From assembly GCA_016934955.1 (NCBI GenBank), contig JAFGRY010000031.1:1-64000 (forward strand): a DNA stretch of 64,000 nt. Direction: 5' to 3'. Position numbers and translations under genes: made by a program. This document shows, one piece after another, positions 9,401 through 17,064 of the stretch. The DNA comes from a bacterium (GTDB taxonomy: Bacteria; Zhuqueibacterota; QNDG01; JAGLOF01). The number at the start of each line of letters is the position of its first letter. Positions within the stretch are counted from its first letter, which is position 1. Below the pieces are notes generated by a model. It worked only from the letters and a program-made list of their open reading frames with translations, did not search any database and was not told the DNA's origin.

Positions 9401-11518
9401 TCAGAGAGTGACCAGTCCCGCCTTGCCGAGAATATCGATATAATCGATCATGCTCTCAAGATCGGTTTCTCTTTCGGACTGGGCGTCCATGGCATTCTTT
9501 ATGTCAAGAAGGGAACGCGTGCCGTTGATGAGGCGGTGCAGCTCGCTGCTGTCCCCGATGCCCCTGAATCTGGAGAACATCCGGCGGCGGTTGCCGCCAT
9601 TTTCGTTATCGCCGCCGGCCGCTTTCATGATCAGTTCCTGGTACCCCCCGTACCCGTTTTCGGTGACTTTCGGGGTCGGTTTGGGAACGATTCCCGCGGC
9701 CCGCTTCTCGAGATCGGTGAGAACGATCTTCACCGGCGCGCGGCCCAGCTCACCGGCCCTGGTTTTCATCAGCTGTTCCAGGGCGTATGTATGGGTTTTG
9801 AGAATTCCGTTAATGGAGGTCTTCATCGCGGCCACGTAGCCGGTCACCGCTTTTGCCCGGGAAAGTTCAAACACCGATTCCAGGGTTGCCTGATCCGCCA
9901 GGGCGGCCTGGGTCACCAGGTTTACGGCGCTCTTGAAGGCATCAGCGAGCCCGGCCGCTTCGCTGTCGTCGAGCTTTTTCTGGGCAAGAGCGAACTGGAT
10001 GCCCATTCTCCGGGTGGCATTGGCGGCGATTTCCCCGGCGATGCGGATCACCATCCGGTCGTCCGCGTTGGCGATGGTGTAGGCCCCGGCCGCGCCGATC
10101 ACGGCGACCCGTTTCATCTGGGTGGGATCCGCCTTGTCGACCCGGTCGCCCGACGTGTGGTACCACTGATCCGGCCAGGCGATCATCATGATCCCCGGCA
10201 CACCGACGCCCCAGTCGTTGAACACTTCATGATCGCTGGCGCCGTAATGGGTTTCGATGCTGTAGTAGAACGGCTCATCGGCGCCGGTGGGAGCCACGAT
10301 CCGCTCCGGCGTGGGATACCTTCCCCGGTTATGGATGCGCTCGACACTGGTTTCACCGACGAAACGGTAATAGTTTTCCATTACATCGTTGATGTAGTGG
10401 GCGTGGCCGTAGGTGGTGCGGATCATGCACATGAACGCCTGGTTCTTGCTGAGCCACTCTCCCACCATATCCATATTGATATTGCAGAGCGTCTTCTCCA
10501 TCAGTTCCTTGTGCGCCTGCACCCAGGGGCCGGTGCCCGAGAATTCCGGTCCCCAGAGAAAGCGGATGGTGCGTATCGGTCTCGGCAGCCGTCCCTCTTC
10601 GATGAGGGTATGCAGCACCCGGGCCACTTCCAGGATGCCGGCGCTGCCGGACTTGTTGTCATTGGCGCCCTGCTTGACGATGCCCTCGAACAGATGGGCG
10701 GAAAAAATAATCTCTCCGGCATCGGGATCGGTCCCGGGTATGTGGCAGGTGACGTTCTGCAGCGTATAGGGTTCCATGCGCGCTTCCACCTGGGCGTGCA
10801 CGGTGATCTTCTCTCCGTTGAGCAGCCGTCTCTTGAGGTATTGACCTTCCCGGGCGGTGAGATAGAATCCGAATTTTGTTTCTTCATCGCCGCCTCTCCA
10901 GCCCCGGAGGCCGCTCCAGGGGATCTGCAGGGGATCGAAATGGGGCCGTGACTGGCTGATCGCCACCACCCCCAGGGCGCCGTGCTCCTGGCAAGCGGTG
11001 CGGTGCACACCGGACATGCTTCCTTCCGTGACGACGATCTTGCCGTCGACGCCTGCGCGTTCAATCTCTTCGGCCGAGCCGAATCCCACCCAGACGAGTT
11101 CCGCGGTGACATCCGCGTTCTCGGATCCGCTGGCGAGCATGGCGGTCATATCACGGTAGGAGGCCAGTTTCGCCCTGTGCGGGCTCACTTCCCATAATTC
11201 ACCCTTGATGCCGTCCCACACCTCCCGGCCCGGAAAAGGATCGATGGAGGCGCCCGGAAGACCGTAGAGCTTCAGCTGGTCGTAAATATACTGTGATTCG
11301 TAAAAGGTACCTTCATACTCCTCATGCTGCCGGTTCTTGTTATAGCCGCCGGTCTCCATGATCGTGTTCCAGGCGGTTTCGCCTGATGCCTCCCCGATGA
11401 TCTCGTCCATCTGAGCTTCAGGGAGAAGGGTCCAGTAGACGCCGGGGTTGATTTGCGCCGTTGCAGCCGCGGATATACATAGAAGCATGCACAGCCGCTG
11501 TAAGGATTTAAGGAACAT
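9401..11518 (-). CDS. Exported M28-family zinc peptidase with PA insert
   Basis: 705 residues; ATG at 11518 with a GAGGTGA site and signal peptide (MFLKSLQRLCMLLCISAAATA). A protease-associated region spans about 130-200 (DGKIVVTEG, GALGVVAIS). The M28 core carries the co-catalytic metal set: His in SAHLFEG, bridging Asp in GANDNKSG, Glu in GPEFSG, Asp in NMDMVG and His in ASDHEVF. By family an aminopeptidase or carboxypeptidase releasing single residues; substrate unknown. The C-terminal 170 residues are helical and unassigned. It heads the M28-Tricorn-S9 run; a promoter candidate lies at 11603-11631. Confidence 0.92.
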   Translation of the reverse strand: MFLKSLQRLCMLLCISAAATAQINPGVYWTLLPEAQMDEIIGEASGETAWNTIMETGGYNKNRQHEEYEGTFYESQYIYDQLKLYGLPGASIDPFPGREVWDGIKGELWEVSPHRAKLASYRDMTAMLASGSENADVTAELVWVGFGSAEEIERAGVDGKIVVTEGSMSGVHRTACQEHGALGVVAISQSRPHFDPLQIPWSGLRGWRGGDEETKFGFYLTAREGQYLKRRLLNGEKITVHAQVEARMEPYTLQNVTCHIPGTDPDAGEIIFSAHLFEGIVKQGANDNKSGSAGILEVARVLHTLIEEGRLPRPIRTIRFLWGPEFSGTGPWVQAHKELMEKTLCNINMDMVGEWLSKNQAFMCMIRTTYGHAHYINDVMENYYRFVGETSVERIHNRGRYPTPERIVAPTGADEPFYYSIETHYGASDHEVFNDWGVGVPGIMMIAWPDQWYHTSGDRVDKADPTQMKRVAVIGAAGAYTIANADDRMVIRIAGEIAANATRRMGIQFALAQKKLDDSEAAGLADAFKSAVNLVTQAALADQATLESVFELSRAKAVTGYVAAMKTSINGILKTHTYALEQLMKTRAGELGRAPVKIVLTDLEKRAAGIVPKPTPKVTENGYGGYQELIMKAAGGDNENGGNRRRMFSRFRGIGDSSELHRLINGTRSLLDIKNAMDAQSERETDLESMIDYIDILGKAGLVTL

Positions 11519-11602
11519 GGTGTCACCTCGCAGATTGGGATTAAGGGATGGATATACGGTGTACGACAGTACTGCGGTTTTGTTTGCTGAAATTCAGAAA
11601 TT

Positions 11603-11631
11603 AAAGTAGAGACCACGGCGGTAAAAAGCAA
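11603..11631 (-). promoter_or_regulatory. Candidate promoter of the M28-Tricorn-S9 operon
   Basis: On the minus strand: TTGCTT (11626-11631), 17-bp spacer, TACTTT (11603-11608), leaving a leader of about 85 bases before the M28 ATG. Confidence 0.5.
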
Positions 11632-11713
11632 GTAACATTCTCAGAACATTTTCCTAAATAGAAAAACCCTTGCCGCCGGAGGAACGTACCTGTGAACAGC
11701 GCCGGACAGGAGA

Positions 11714-12385
11714 TTACCCGCCCGCGGGAATTGCCACCTGCAGGCCGGCAAAGACCGTTCCTTCCCGCTGCCCGGTAATAACGGCTGTCGCCGTCTCATG
11801 CGTGACAGGGCGGGAATCCCGGATGAAGAAATAGTGCAGAGCGGAAAAAACGAAAAATCCGGCGCCGACACCCTGAAAGAGATTGGACCGGTTATCATAG
11901 GCGGTGACCTTGCGGGAGAGCCTGAGGTAATGGCTGAGGCTTTCGGGGGTTGTGGAGGCGGCCTCGGCCGCTTTCTCGTAATAGAACCAGGCGAGTCCGC
12001 CGGACACCAGGCCGAGGCCGGCTGCGGTGTAGGACACCCAGGGGCTGGCGGCCGCCGCGGCGAATGAACCGCGGACGCTTCCCGATCCGGAGGTCCGGAG
12101 CGGATGCAGCTGCAGGCGATCCCCTTCCTGTATGGAGAGGAATTGATCCTCATCCAGGATCAGGGCGACGCTGATCGTATCACGGTAGAAAAGGAGTTTC
12201 ACGCTCCCGACGGTCACCCGGGCTCCCGAGGGCAGGTGACGCTCAAGGGGCAGCACGGCTCCGGCGGACACACCGGAGGTTTCCGGAAGATCGAGCAGCA
12301 GGTAGGGCCGGTTCACTCTTGTCACTTCCTGGGCGGGAGCGATTGCGGCGAATGCAAGACAAAGCGGCAGTATGAGACGGCGCAT
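11714..12385 (-). CDS. Exported/membrane protein of an unrecognised small-domain family
   Basis: 223 residues. The ATG at 12385 has GGAGG at 8-base spacing and begins a signal peptide (MRRLILPLCLAFAAIAPAQ); the ATG 15 bases upstream overlaps that ribosome site. Residues 25-95 hold a beta-rich unit (PYLLLDLPETSGV, LPLERHLPSG, VTVGSVKLLFY, ISIQEGDRL-like end) that recurs twice in the exported protein at 57748-58377. Residues 115-140 and 165-185 are hydrophobic and probably membrane segments. I do not recognise the family. It has a strong promoter (12417-12445) and is followed by the peptidase operon after 195 bp. Confidence 0.8.
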   Translation of the reverse strand: MRRLILPLCLAFAAIAPAQEVTRVNRPYLLLDLPETSGVSAGAVLPLERHLPSGARVTVGSVKLLFYRDTISVALILDEDQFLSIQEGDRLQLHPLRTSGSGSVRGSFAAAAASPWVSYTAAGLGLVSGGLAWFYYEKAAEAASTTPESLSHYLRLSRKVTAYDNRSNLFQGVGAGFFVFSALHYFFIRDSRPVTHETATAVITGQREGTVFAGLQVAIPAGG

Positions 12386-12416
12386 CGTGCATGCCTCCAT
12401 TATATCAATACAAATA

Positions 12417-12445
12417 AATATATTAGATCACATTTTAGAAGTCAA
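12417..12445 (-). promoter_or_regulatory. Promoter of the 223-residue exported protein
   Basis: On the minus strand: TTGACT (12440-12445), exactly 17 bp, TATATT (12417-12422). The predicted start near 12410 leaves a leader of about 25 bases. One of the best promoter matches in the window. Confidence 0.75.
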
Positions 12446-12565
12446 GGATAATTTTGCAATTACAAATTAGAGGACCGGGAATAATACGCTTTAATAATGA
12501 CTGCGAGGGGCGGCCGGGTACCAGTTTATATCATTTTTACAAAAAGTATATTGAGATGATTTTTA

Positions 12566-12594
12566 TTGACTTTTAATTAAATATTAATTATTTT
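12566..12594 (+). promoter_or_regulatory. Candidate promoter of the carboxypeptidase-regulatory-like lipoprotein
   Basis: TTGACT (12566-12571), 17 bp, TATTTT (12589-12594) in a strongly AT-rich stretch (about 12520-12640). The 269-bp divergent gap between 12385 and 12655 otherwise holds only the opposite-strand promoter. Confidence 0.5.
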
Positions 12595-12654
12595 TTTCAT
12601 GTAATATCAAAAAATTAATATTATTTTAATAAAAACAGTGGGTTGAGGTTAAAA

Positions 12655-13404
12655 ATGCATCGAAAAGCGTTAACGGTCGCGACAGCGAGCCTGATCCTGC
12701 TTGCGTCGGCCTGTTCCGATCATATCGTCGAACCGCTCGAACTGGCCGACGGACGGGTAGTCGGAACCGTGCACGGGATCCTTTCCGATTACGGCACCCA
12801 CCAGATCCTGGACAGCGCCGCCGTGAAAATCACCTGGATGCAGGAGGGGATCATGCATACCGCCTGGTCCGGCAGCCTTGGATATTACGCGGTAACGGGG
12901 CTGGGGTCCGGCCAGTATGAGCTGACCTTCTGGGGATCGGATGATTACGCGGTCAGCCGCATGACCATTGTCATTCCGAAACTGGATGAGGTGGTCAACG
13001 GAGCCCCCGCCACCGATGAAGACTACGCGTATTCAGTCGCCCTCAACGTCGACCTCTATCGGAAGGACGCCGGCATCAGCGGCACGGTGTTGAAGACCGA
13101 AGCCGACCTCAGCACCACCGCCGCGGCAGGAGTCACCGTGATCGCCGATTACACGTTCAGACTCGCCGCGAACATGACGGACCGGACCGGCGGCTATAAT
13201 GTGTACCCCGGGCGGTACACAACCGTGACCGACAACAGCGGATTTTTCTCCTTTGACTCGCTGCCCGGGACCCCTTCGGTGGTCATCTACACCATGCCCT
13301 ACACCAGCGGCGGCAGGGATTACGGCATGCGGTACGCGCAGCCGGCTCTGCACTCCGGAGCGATACTGGAGCTGGACGGGGATATGGTGCTGACGGTGCT
13401 GTAA
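12655..13404 (+). CDS. Putative lipoprotein with carboxypeptidase-regulatory-like domains
   Basis: 249 residues. The ATG at 12655 follows TTGAGG at 6-7 bases. The N-terminus is a lipoprotein-type signal (LILLASACSD; the -3 residue of the lipobox is Ala, less usual). The body is beta-rich: residues 30-110 (GRVVGTVHGILSDYGTHQIL, SGSLGYYAVTGLGSGQYELTF) and 135-245 (GISGTVLKTEADLST, NSGFFSFDSLPGTPSVVIY) read as two carboxypeptidase D regulatory-like (Ig/transthyretin-type) units, a scaffold in surface proteins of this group. No catalytic domain. Function unknown; probably envelope-anchored. Confidence 0.8.
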   Translation: MHRKALTVATASLILLASACSDHIVEPLELADGRVVGTVHGILSDYGTHQILDSAAVKITWMQEGIMHTAWSGSLGYYAVTGLGSGQYELTFWGSDDYAVSRMTIVIPKLDEVVNGAPATDEDYAYSVALNVDLYRKDAGISGTVLKTEADLSTTAAAGVTVIADYTFRLAANMTDRTGGYNVYPGRYTTVTDNSGFFSFDSLPGTPSVVIYTMPYTSGGRDYGMRYAQPALHSGAILELDGDMVLTVL

Positions 13405-13439
13405 AATAAGGAGACCGGGGGCAGGAGACCGGCCCTCAT

Positions 13440-13637
13440 CTCCCCCCCCGAATCGCCTACGGAATTCACGGAAAAAACGAAAGAAAAATAGTGTAAAACA
13501 CTGCGCGAGCATTATTTCTCAGGCTCTCAGGCTCTAAAGTTCTTGAGTTTGCTTTATCCTTTTATACTTCCGTTCTTTCCGTGCTTTTCGCAGGAAATCT
13601 GTTGGACGGGGCGGCGGGGGCCTGTTTCCTGTCTCCG
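13440..13637. repeat. Composite intergenic repeat, copy 2
   Basis: This lies in the 233-bp gap between convergent genes. GGAATTCACGGAAAAAACG (13457-13475) is a degenerate inverted copy of CTTTCCGTGCTTTTCGCAGG (about 13577-13596). Between them is CTCTCAGGCTCTAAAGTTC, close to CTCAAGTTCTAAAGTT in copy 3. To the right comes ACGGGGCGGCGGGGGCCTG and TTTCCTGTCTCCG, matching the GC-rich right flank of copy 3. No coding content. Confidence 0.5.
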
Positions 13638-16418
13638 TTATTTTCCCACATCCCTCACACACCGGAACCCCACGGTGGCGTTGCGTTCGAACCCCGGGCT
13701 GACCCGCAGCAGCATCTGGGTCTGATTCACCGGCCTGGGGCCCCCTTTTACGTACCACCAGCTCGATGCCGGATGGTAGTAACTCCCCCCGCGCATGATG
13801 ATGAACCGGTGACTGCCGTTGTCGTAGACATCTCCGGTCAGCTGCCAGACATTGCCCACCAGGTCTTTTACGCCGAAATCGCTGCCGCCATTCCCGAACG
13901 CGTTCACGGGTGTCATATGATCCAGGGCGACGTTGCACCTTGTTGAGTCGAAGGCCGCGCCCCACGGCCAGACATTGGCCGTGTCGCCGCCGCAGGCCGC
14001 GTACTGCCATTCGATTTCCGTGGGGAGCCGTTTTCCCGCCCAGGAAGCGTAGGCCCGCGCATCTTCCAGGCTGACATAGACTACCGGGAAATCCCCCCGG
14101 TCATCGGGACAGATGCCGTTTTCCCAGTGGGCGAGAAAATTCGCCGTGTCTGTGGGCTCATATCCGGTCTCCGCGAGAAACGCCGCGTACTCCCGGTTGG
14201 TCACCGGATACTCGTCCATGGCAAAGGAGGAGACCGTGATCTCCCGGGCGGCGGACAGATCCGGGTAGGGAATAAAACTGTCCGGTACGTTCACCGCGTA
14301 GATGAATGTTCCGCCCGGTATTCGCCGCATACCAGGACCGGGATCTTCGGCCGGGACCGTCTTCGCGGCACGGCTGACAAGACGGGGTGTGCCCGGAGGA
14401 ATGGAGACGATCCGCTCGTCCAGCAGCCGGCCGCCTTCCAGCAGCTGCACCACATAGTCGCCTTCCCATTCAGGAAACAGGAGGGTGAGGTTGAATACCC
14501 CGTCGGCGACAAACTCGGCAGGTCTGTTCTGATAGGAAGGGTGCCCCGCCCAGATCCGGATCAGGTCTCCCCTCCCGGCGGAAACGGTGAGCTCGTCTCC
14601 CTCCACTCCGCACTGCAGCAGCACCGGCAGGGCGGCGATGCAGTCCACGTTCCCCTCCCTGCGGGTTGCGAGGAAGGCGCGGTCAAAGGCCCGGGTCTCG
14701 GCCGGCAGGCGAATAACGGCGTCCAGCGTATCGGGACGCAGTTCCCGGTGATGGATGAGGCTGACATAGTGGATATCCTGCCGCGGCTTCACCTCGAACA
14801 GCGGGCCGCTGTATCCGTCGGGCCGCAGGGAAAGGACCGTATACAGGGTCTTGTCGCCGTCCTGCCAGCGGTTGACCCAGATGCTGTCGGCGCTCACCGG
14901 CAGCAGGGGCGTCCAGTCCGGAGAGAGGAACGCGTCGCTGTTCTCCCGCAGAACGCGGACCAGAGAACCCCAGTAGGTGTACTCCTCCTCGATCCAGCCG
15001 GGCCGTCCGGGTGCGAACACGTTCATCTCGATGCCGTAGCCGTTGAAAAACGAGACCGCCATCTCCCGGTGCAGCCTGCCCTGGCTGAGCTGGCAGACCC
15101 GGAAGACGGCAAAATCGGGTTTGATGAATTTATTGAGGTTCAGCGGCGGGGGCATGAAGATCGCGTCATGGACGCGGCCGGCCACAATGCCCGGCATGTC
15201 CCCGGGCACGGCCATCCCTTCGCTGTACATGATGACCCCGGGTTTCACTCCGTCGGCCGCCGCCTGCAGCTCGAAACTGGAGCTGCCGCTGCAGTCGAGC
15301 ACAACGCCGTCCGCGCCGGTAGCGCGAATGAGCTCGGCCAGGCCCTGGTAGGGATCTACCTGCCGGGTGGACAGGTCCCAGGGATTGTACGCCACAAAGA
15401 ACCGTGTGCCCCGCTCCTTCATCCGTTCGGCGAGGGAAGAGAGCAGTGCATATCCGCCGGGCATGTCTCCGTAGAGATCCCACTGGTTCCGCTGATCAAC
15501 ACCCAGGGTCGGCCAGGTCGGCCAGAGTCCCAGCACGTCCCAGCCGCCGAAGAGCCGGGCTCCCATATCAAGGTAGGAATCGACCTGGTAACCGCCGCGT
15601 TCAGCATCGTAGAACTCACGGTCCCAGGCAAACTGAAGCGTGAGCGTATACTGATGCCGCATCCAGGAGAGATCGGGACGATTGAACAGCGTCTGATCGA
15701 AGGTATCGAGGTCGTAGAGCCAGCGGTCCTGGAACATAAGGCGCAGCCCGTTCTGCCAGGGGCCGTCAAAGAGATCGGCATAGAGCGTGTAGGTGACGCT
15801 CCCCCCGGGTTTGAGTACGGTCTTCCACCGCTGTTTCTCGGCATTCGCGGCACCGGTCCTCCGGGCGAGGGCGCAGAAGCCGCCCGCTCCCTCCCGCAGC
15901 GGCACACTGCCGTACCCCAGTTCCCAGGCGTTGTCCGGCAGCACCACCCCCACCGGTCCCCGGTCCGGCGCGAATATCTTTGTTCTGGCCAGCGACCAGG
16001 GACCGGAAGCGGTAATGAAAAGGTGATCCTTGTCCGTGCCCAGGGGCACGACATTGCTGATCGACCGGGGAGCATCGGCGGTGTTTGTAAAAATGATCCG
16101 GACACACCAGCCCCGGGACTCGCTTTTTTCCTCCCGGACGCTGACATCGATTCCCGCGGTAAACCGCAGCCGGTAGACATCCCCGTCCCGGAAGCAGCGG
16201 GTGAGCGCCGATGAAAATGGCTCATCATTCACCTCGAATGAAAAGAGCGGATAGCGCCGTGTCAGCGTTCGTGTCACTCCGCCGCGCTCTATTTCCCCCT
16301 GGACCAGAAGTCCGTTGCCGGCGGACAGAGAGACCGCTGTCCGCTCCTGGGCGGACGTGGAGAAAGAAGTGAATAACAATACACACGTAAGGACGGATAC
16401 AGCGGCAGGATAACGCAT
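13638..16418 (-). CDS. Exported glycoside-hydrolase-like protein fused to a SUMF1-like domain
   Basis: 926 residues. The ATG at 16418 has GGAGG at 6 bases and a signal peptide (MRYPAAVSVLTCVLLFTSFSTSAQ). Residues 25-230 are a beta-sandwich-like lead; about 250-480 look like a (beta/alpha)8 barrel of alpha-galactosidase type (GGWDVLGLWPTWPTLG, RFFVAYNPWDL, GADGVVLDCSG, GVIMYSEGM), where the Asp after VVL and the Glu in YSEG are plausible catalytic residues. About 700-926 form a SUMF1/FGE-sulfatase-type domain (RRIPGGTFIYAV, MDEYPVTNREYAAFL, RLPTEIEWQYA, DLVGNVWQLTGD, GFRCVRD). The two Cys of true formylglycine-generating enzyme are absent (GGSYYHPASSWWYV), so this end is probably a ligand-binding module. 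The barrel family assignment is inference. Confidence 0.8.
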   Translation of the reverse strand: MRYPAAVSVLTCVLLFTSFSTSAQERTAVSLSAGNGLLVQGEIERGGVTRTLTRRYPLFSFEVNDEPFSSALTRCFRDGDVYRLRFTAGIDVSVREEKSESRGWCVRIIFTNTADAPRSISNVVPLGTDKDHLFITASGPWSLARTKIFAPDRGPVGVVLPDNAWELGYGSVPLREGAGGFCALARRTGAANAEKQRWKTVLKPGGSVTYTLYADLFDGPWQNGLRLMFQDRWLYDLDTFDQTLFNRPDLSWMRHQYTLTLQFAWDREFYDAERGGYQVDSYLDMGARLFGGWDVLGLWPTWPTLGVDQRNQWDLYGDMPGGYALLSSLAERMKERGTRFFVAYNPWDLSTRQVDPYQGLAELIRATGADGVVLDCSGSSSFELQAAADGVKPGVIMYSEGMAVPGDMPGIVAGRVHDAIFMPPPLNLNKFIKPDFAVFRVCQLSQGRLHREMAVSFFNGYGIEMNVFAPGRPGWIEEEYTYWGSLVRVLRENSDAFLSPDWTPLLPVSADSIWVNRWQDGDKTLYTVLSLRPDGYSGPLFEVKPRQDIHYVSLIHHRELRPDTLDAVIRLPAETRAFDRAFLATRREGNVDCIAALPVLLQCGVEGDELTVSAGRGDLIRIWAGHPSYQNRPAEFVADGVFNLTLLFPEWEGDYVVQLLEGGRLLDERIVSIPPGTPRLVSRAAKTVPAEDPGPGMRRIPGGTFIYAVNVPDSFIPYPDLSAAREITVSSFAMDEYPVTNREYAAFLAETGYEPTDTANFLAHWENGICPDDRGDFPVVYVSLEDARAYASWAGKRLPTEIEWQYAACGGDTANVWPWGAAFDSTRCNVALDHMTPVNAFGNGGSDFGVKDLVGNVWQLTGDVYDNGSHRFIIMRGGSYYHPASSWWYVKGGPRPVNQTQMLLRVSPGFERNATVGFRCVRDVGK

Positions 16419-16451
16419 CGGGAGCCTCCGGATTGTATACATGAATATACC

Positions 16452-16480
16452 AACATATCATTTTGGACGGTGAAATGCAA
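16452..16480 (-). promoter_or_regulatory. Candidate promoter of the glycosidase/SUMF1 gene
   Basis: On the minus strand: TTGCAT (16475-16480), 17 bp, TATGTT (16452-16457), about 25-30 bases before the ATG. Confidence 0.55.
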
Positions 16481-16509
16481 ACGGAAAGAAACGCCGTCCC
16501 TACCCCAAT

Positions 16510-16915
16510 CATTTTCCAACGAAACACACGGAAGAAAGGAAAGCATACTATTCTTACGTTCTCAAGTTCTAAAGTTATTTCTTTATCATTAGCCCGTCTC
16601 CTTATTTTTTTCGCCCCTTTGGACCGCCAATCTCCTGATTGGCGCTATCCATCCACCAATGCCGGACAGGAGTCCGGCGATCCGATCTCTCCGCCCGCCC
16701 CCTGCCAGTCCCCACCCCCTTGGATGCCCGCCTAAAACACGCGGGCATGACAAATTGGGTCTGTTTCCTTGAATGTTGATCTTTGCGCCCGCTTTATACA
16801 CTTTATCCTTGAATATCTTTCGTGAATTTCGTGTCCTTCGCTGGAGATCCTGAGGGGCGGGGCGGCAGGGTCCTGCCCCCTGCCTCCTGTCTGCTGCCTC
16901 CTGTCTCCATATCCA
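16510..16915. repeat. Composite intergenic repeat, copy 3
   Basis: Part of a 646-bp gene-free gap between divergent genes. CCAACGAAACACACGGAAG (16516-16534) faces GTGAATTTCGTGTCCTTCG (16822-16840) in inverted orientation, the same boundary words as copy 1. The interior carries TTCTCAAGTTCTAAAGTT (as copy 2) and several hairpins. The right flank is GAGGGGCGGGGCGGCAGGG followed by direct repeats of CTGCCTCCTGTCT. No coding region supported. Confidence 0.6.
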
Positions 16916-16977
16916 CAGGCACGACCATGAGGGTCGTGTCGCTCATCCAGAAAAGAGACACAAGATCTTGTGTCTCT
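16625..16977. repeat. Array of five unrelated short inverted repeats
   Basis: CGCCAATC-TCCT-GATTGGCG (16625-16644); GCCGGAC-AGGA-GTCCGGC (16661-16678); ATGCCCGC, 9-base loop, GCGGGCAT (16724-16748); CACGACC-ATGAG-GGTCGTG (16920-16938); and a perfect palindrome with arm AGAGACACAAGA (16954-16977). Each is exact and no two share arm sequence. None has a terminator T-run. Confidence 0.8.
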
Positions 16978-16991
16978 AGATAAAATATCCC

Positions 16992-17019
16992 TTGCATTTC
17001 ACCATTTCCCTGCTACATT
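16992..17019 (+). promoter_or_regulatory. Candidate promoter of the trmB-citrate lyase operon
   Basis: TTGCAT (16992-16997), 16 bp, TACATT (17014-17019), immediately followed by the dyad at 17021-17040. Confidence 0.6.
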
Positions 17020-17020
17020 G

Positions 17021-17040
17021 TTAACTACTGCGGTAGTCAA
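17021..17040 (+). promoter_or_regulatory. Operator-like dyad overlapping the transcription start
   Basis: TTAACTACTGCGGTAGTCAA: 8 of 10 base pairs are symmetric, with core ACTAC/GTAGT. It starts one base after the -10 element and ends 24 bases before the regulator's GTG, the position expected for an autorepression operator of the TrmB-type protein. Confidence 0.55.
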
Positions 17041-17064
17041 TGATTTTACACAAGGATCGGCAGC

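Noticed and set aside
9398..10951. 517-codon open frame opposite the M28 gene
   Set aside because: Antisense shadow; the M28 frame has a signal peptide, metal ligands and a ribosome site, this one has none.
13638..14350. Formylglycine-generating enzyme activity for the SUMF1-like domain
   Set aside because: The catalytic Cys pair is missing and no sulfatase gene is nearby.
14127..16214. Long open frame (about 695 codons) on the plus strand
   Set aside because: It lies wholly opposite the glycosidase/SUMF1 gene and reads as low-complexity His/Arg/Gly-rich protein, the usual shadow of GC-rich coding DNA. No domain is recognisable.
16860..16915. Direct repeats of CTGCCTCCTGTCT as a possible CRISPR array
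   Set aside because: The units are about 14-16 bp with no unique spacers and no cas genes. This is low-complexity tail DNA of the composite intergenic element.
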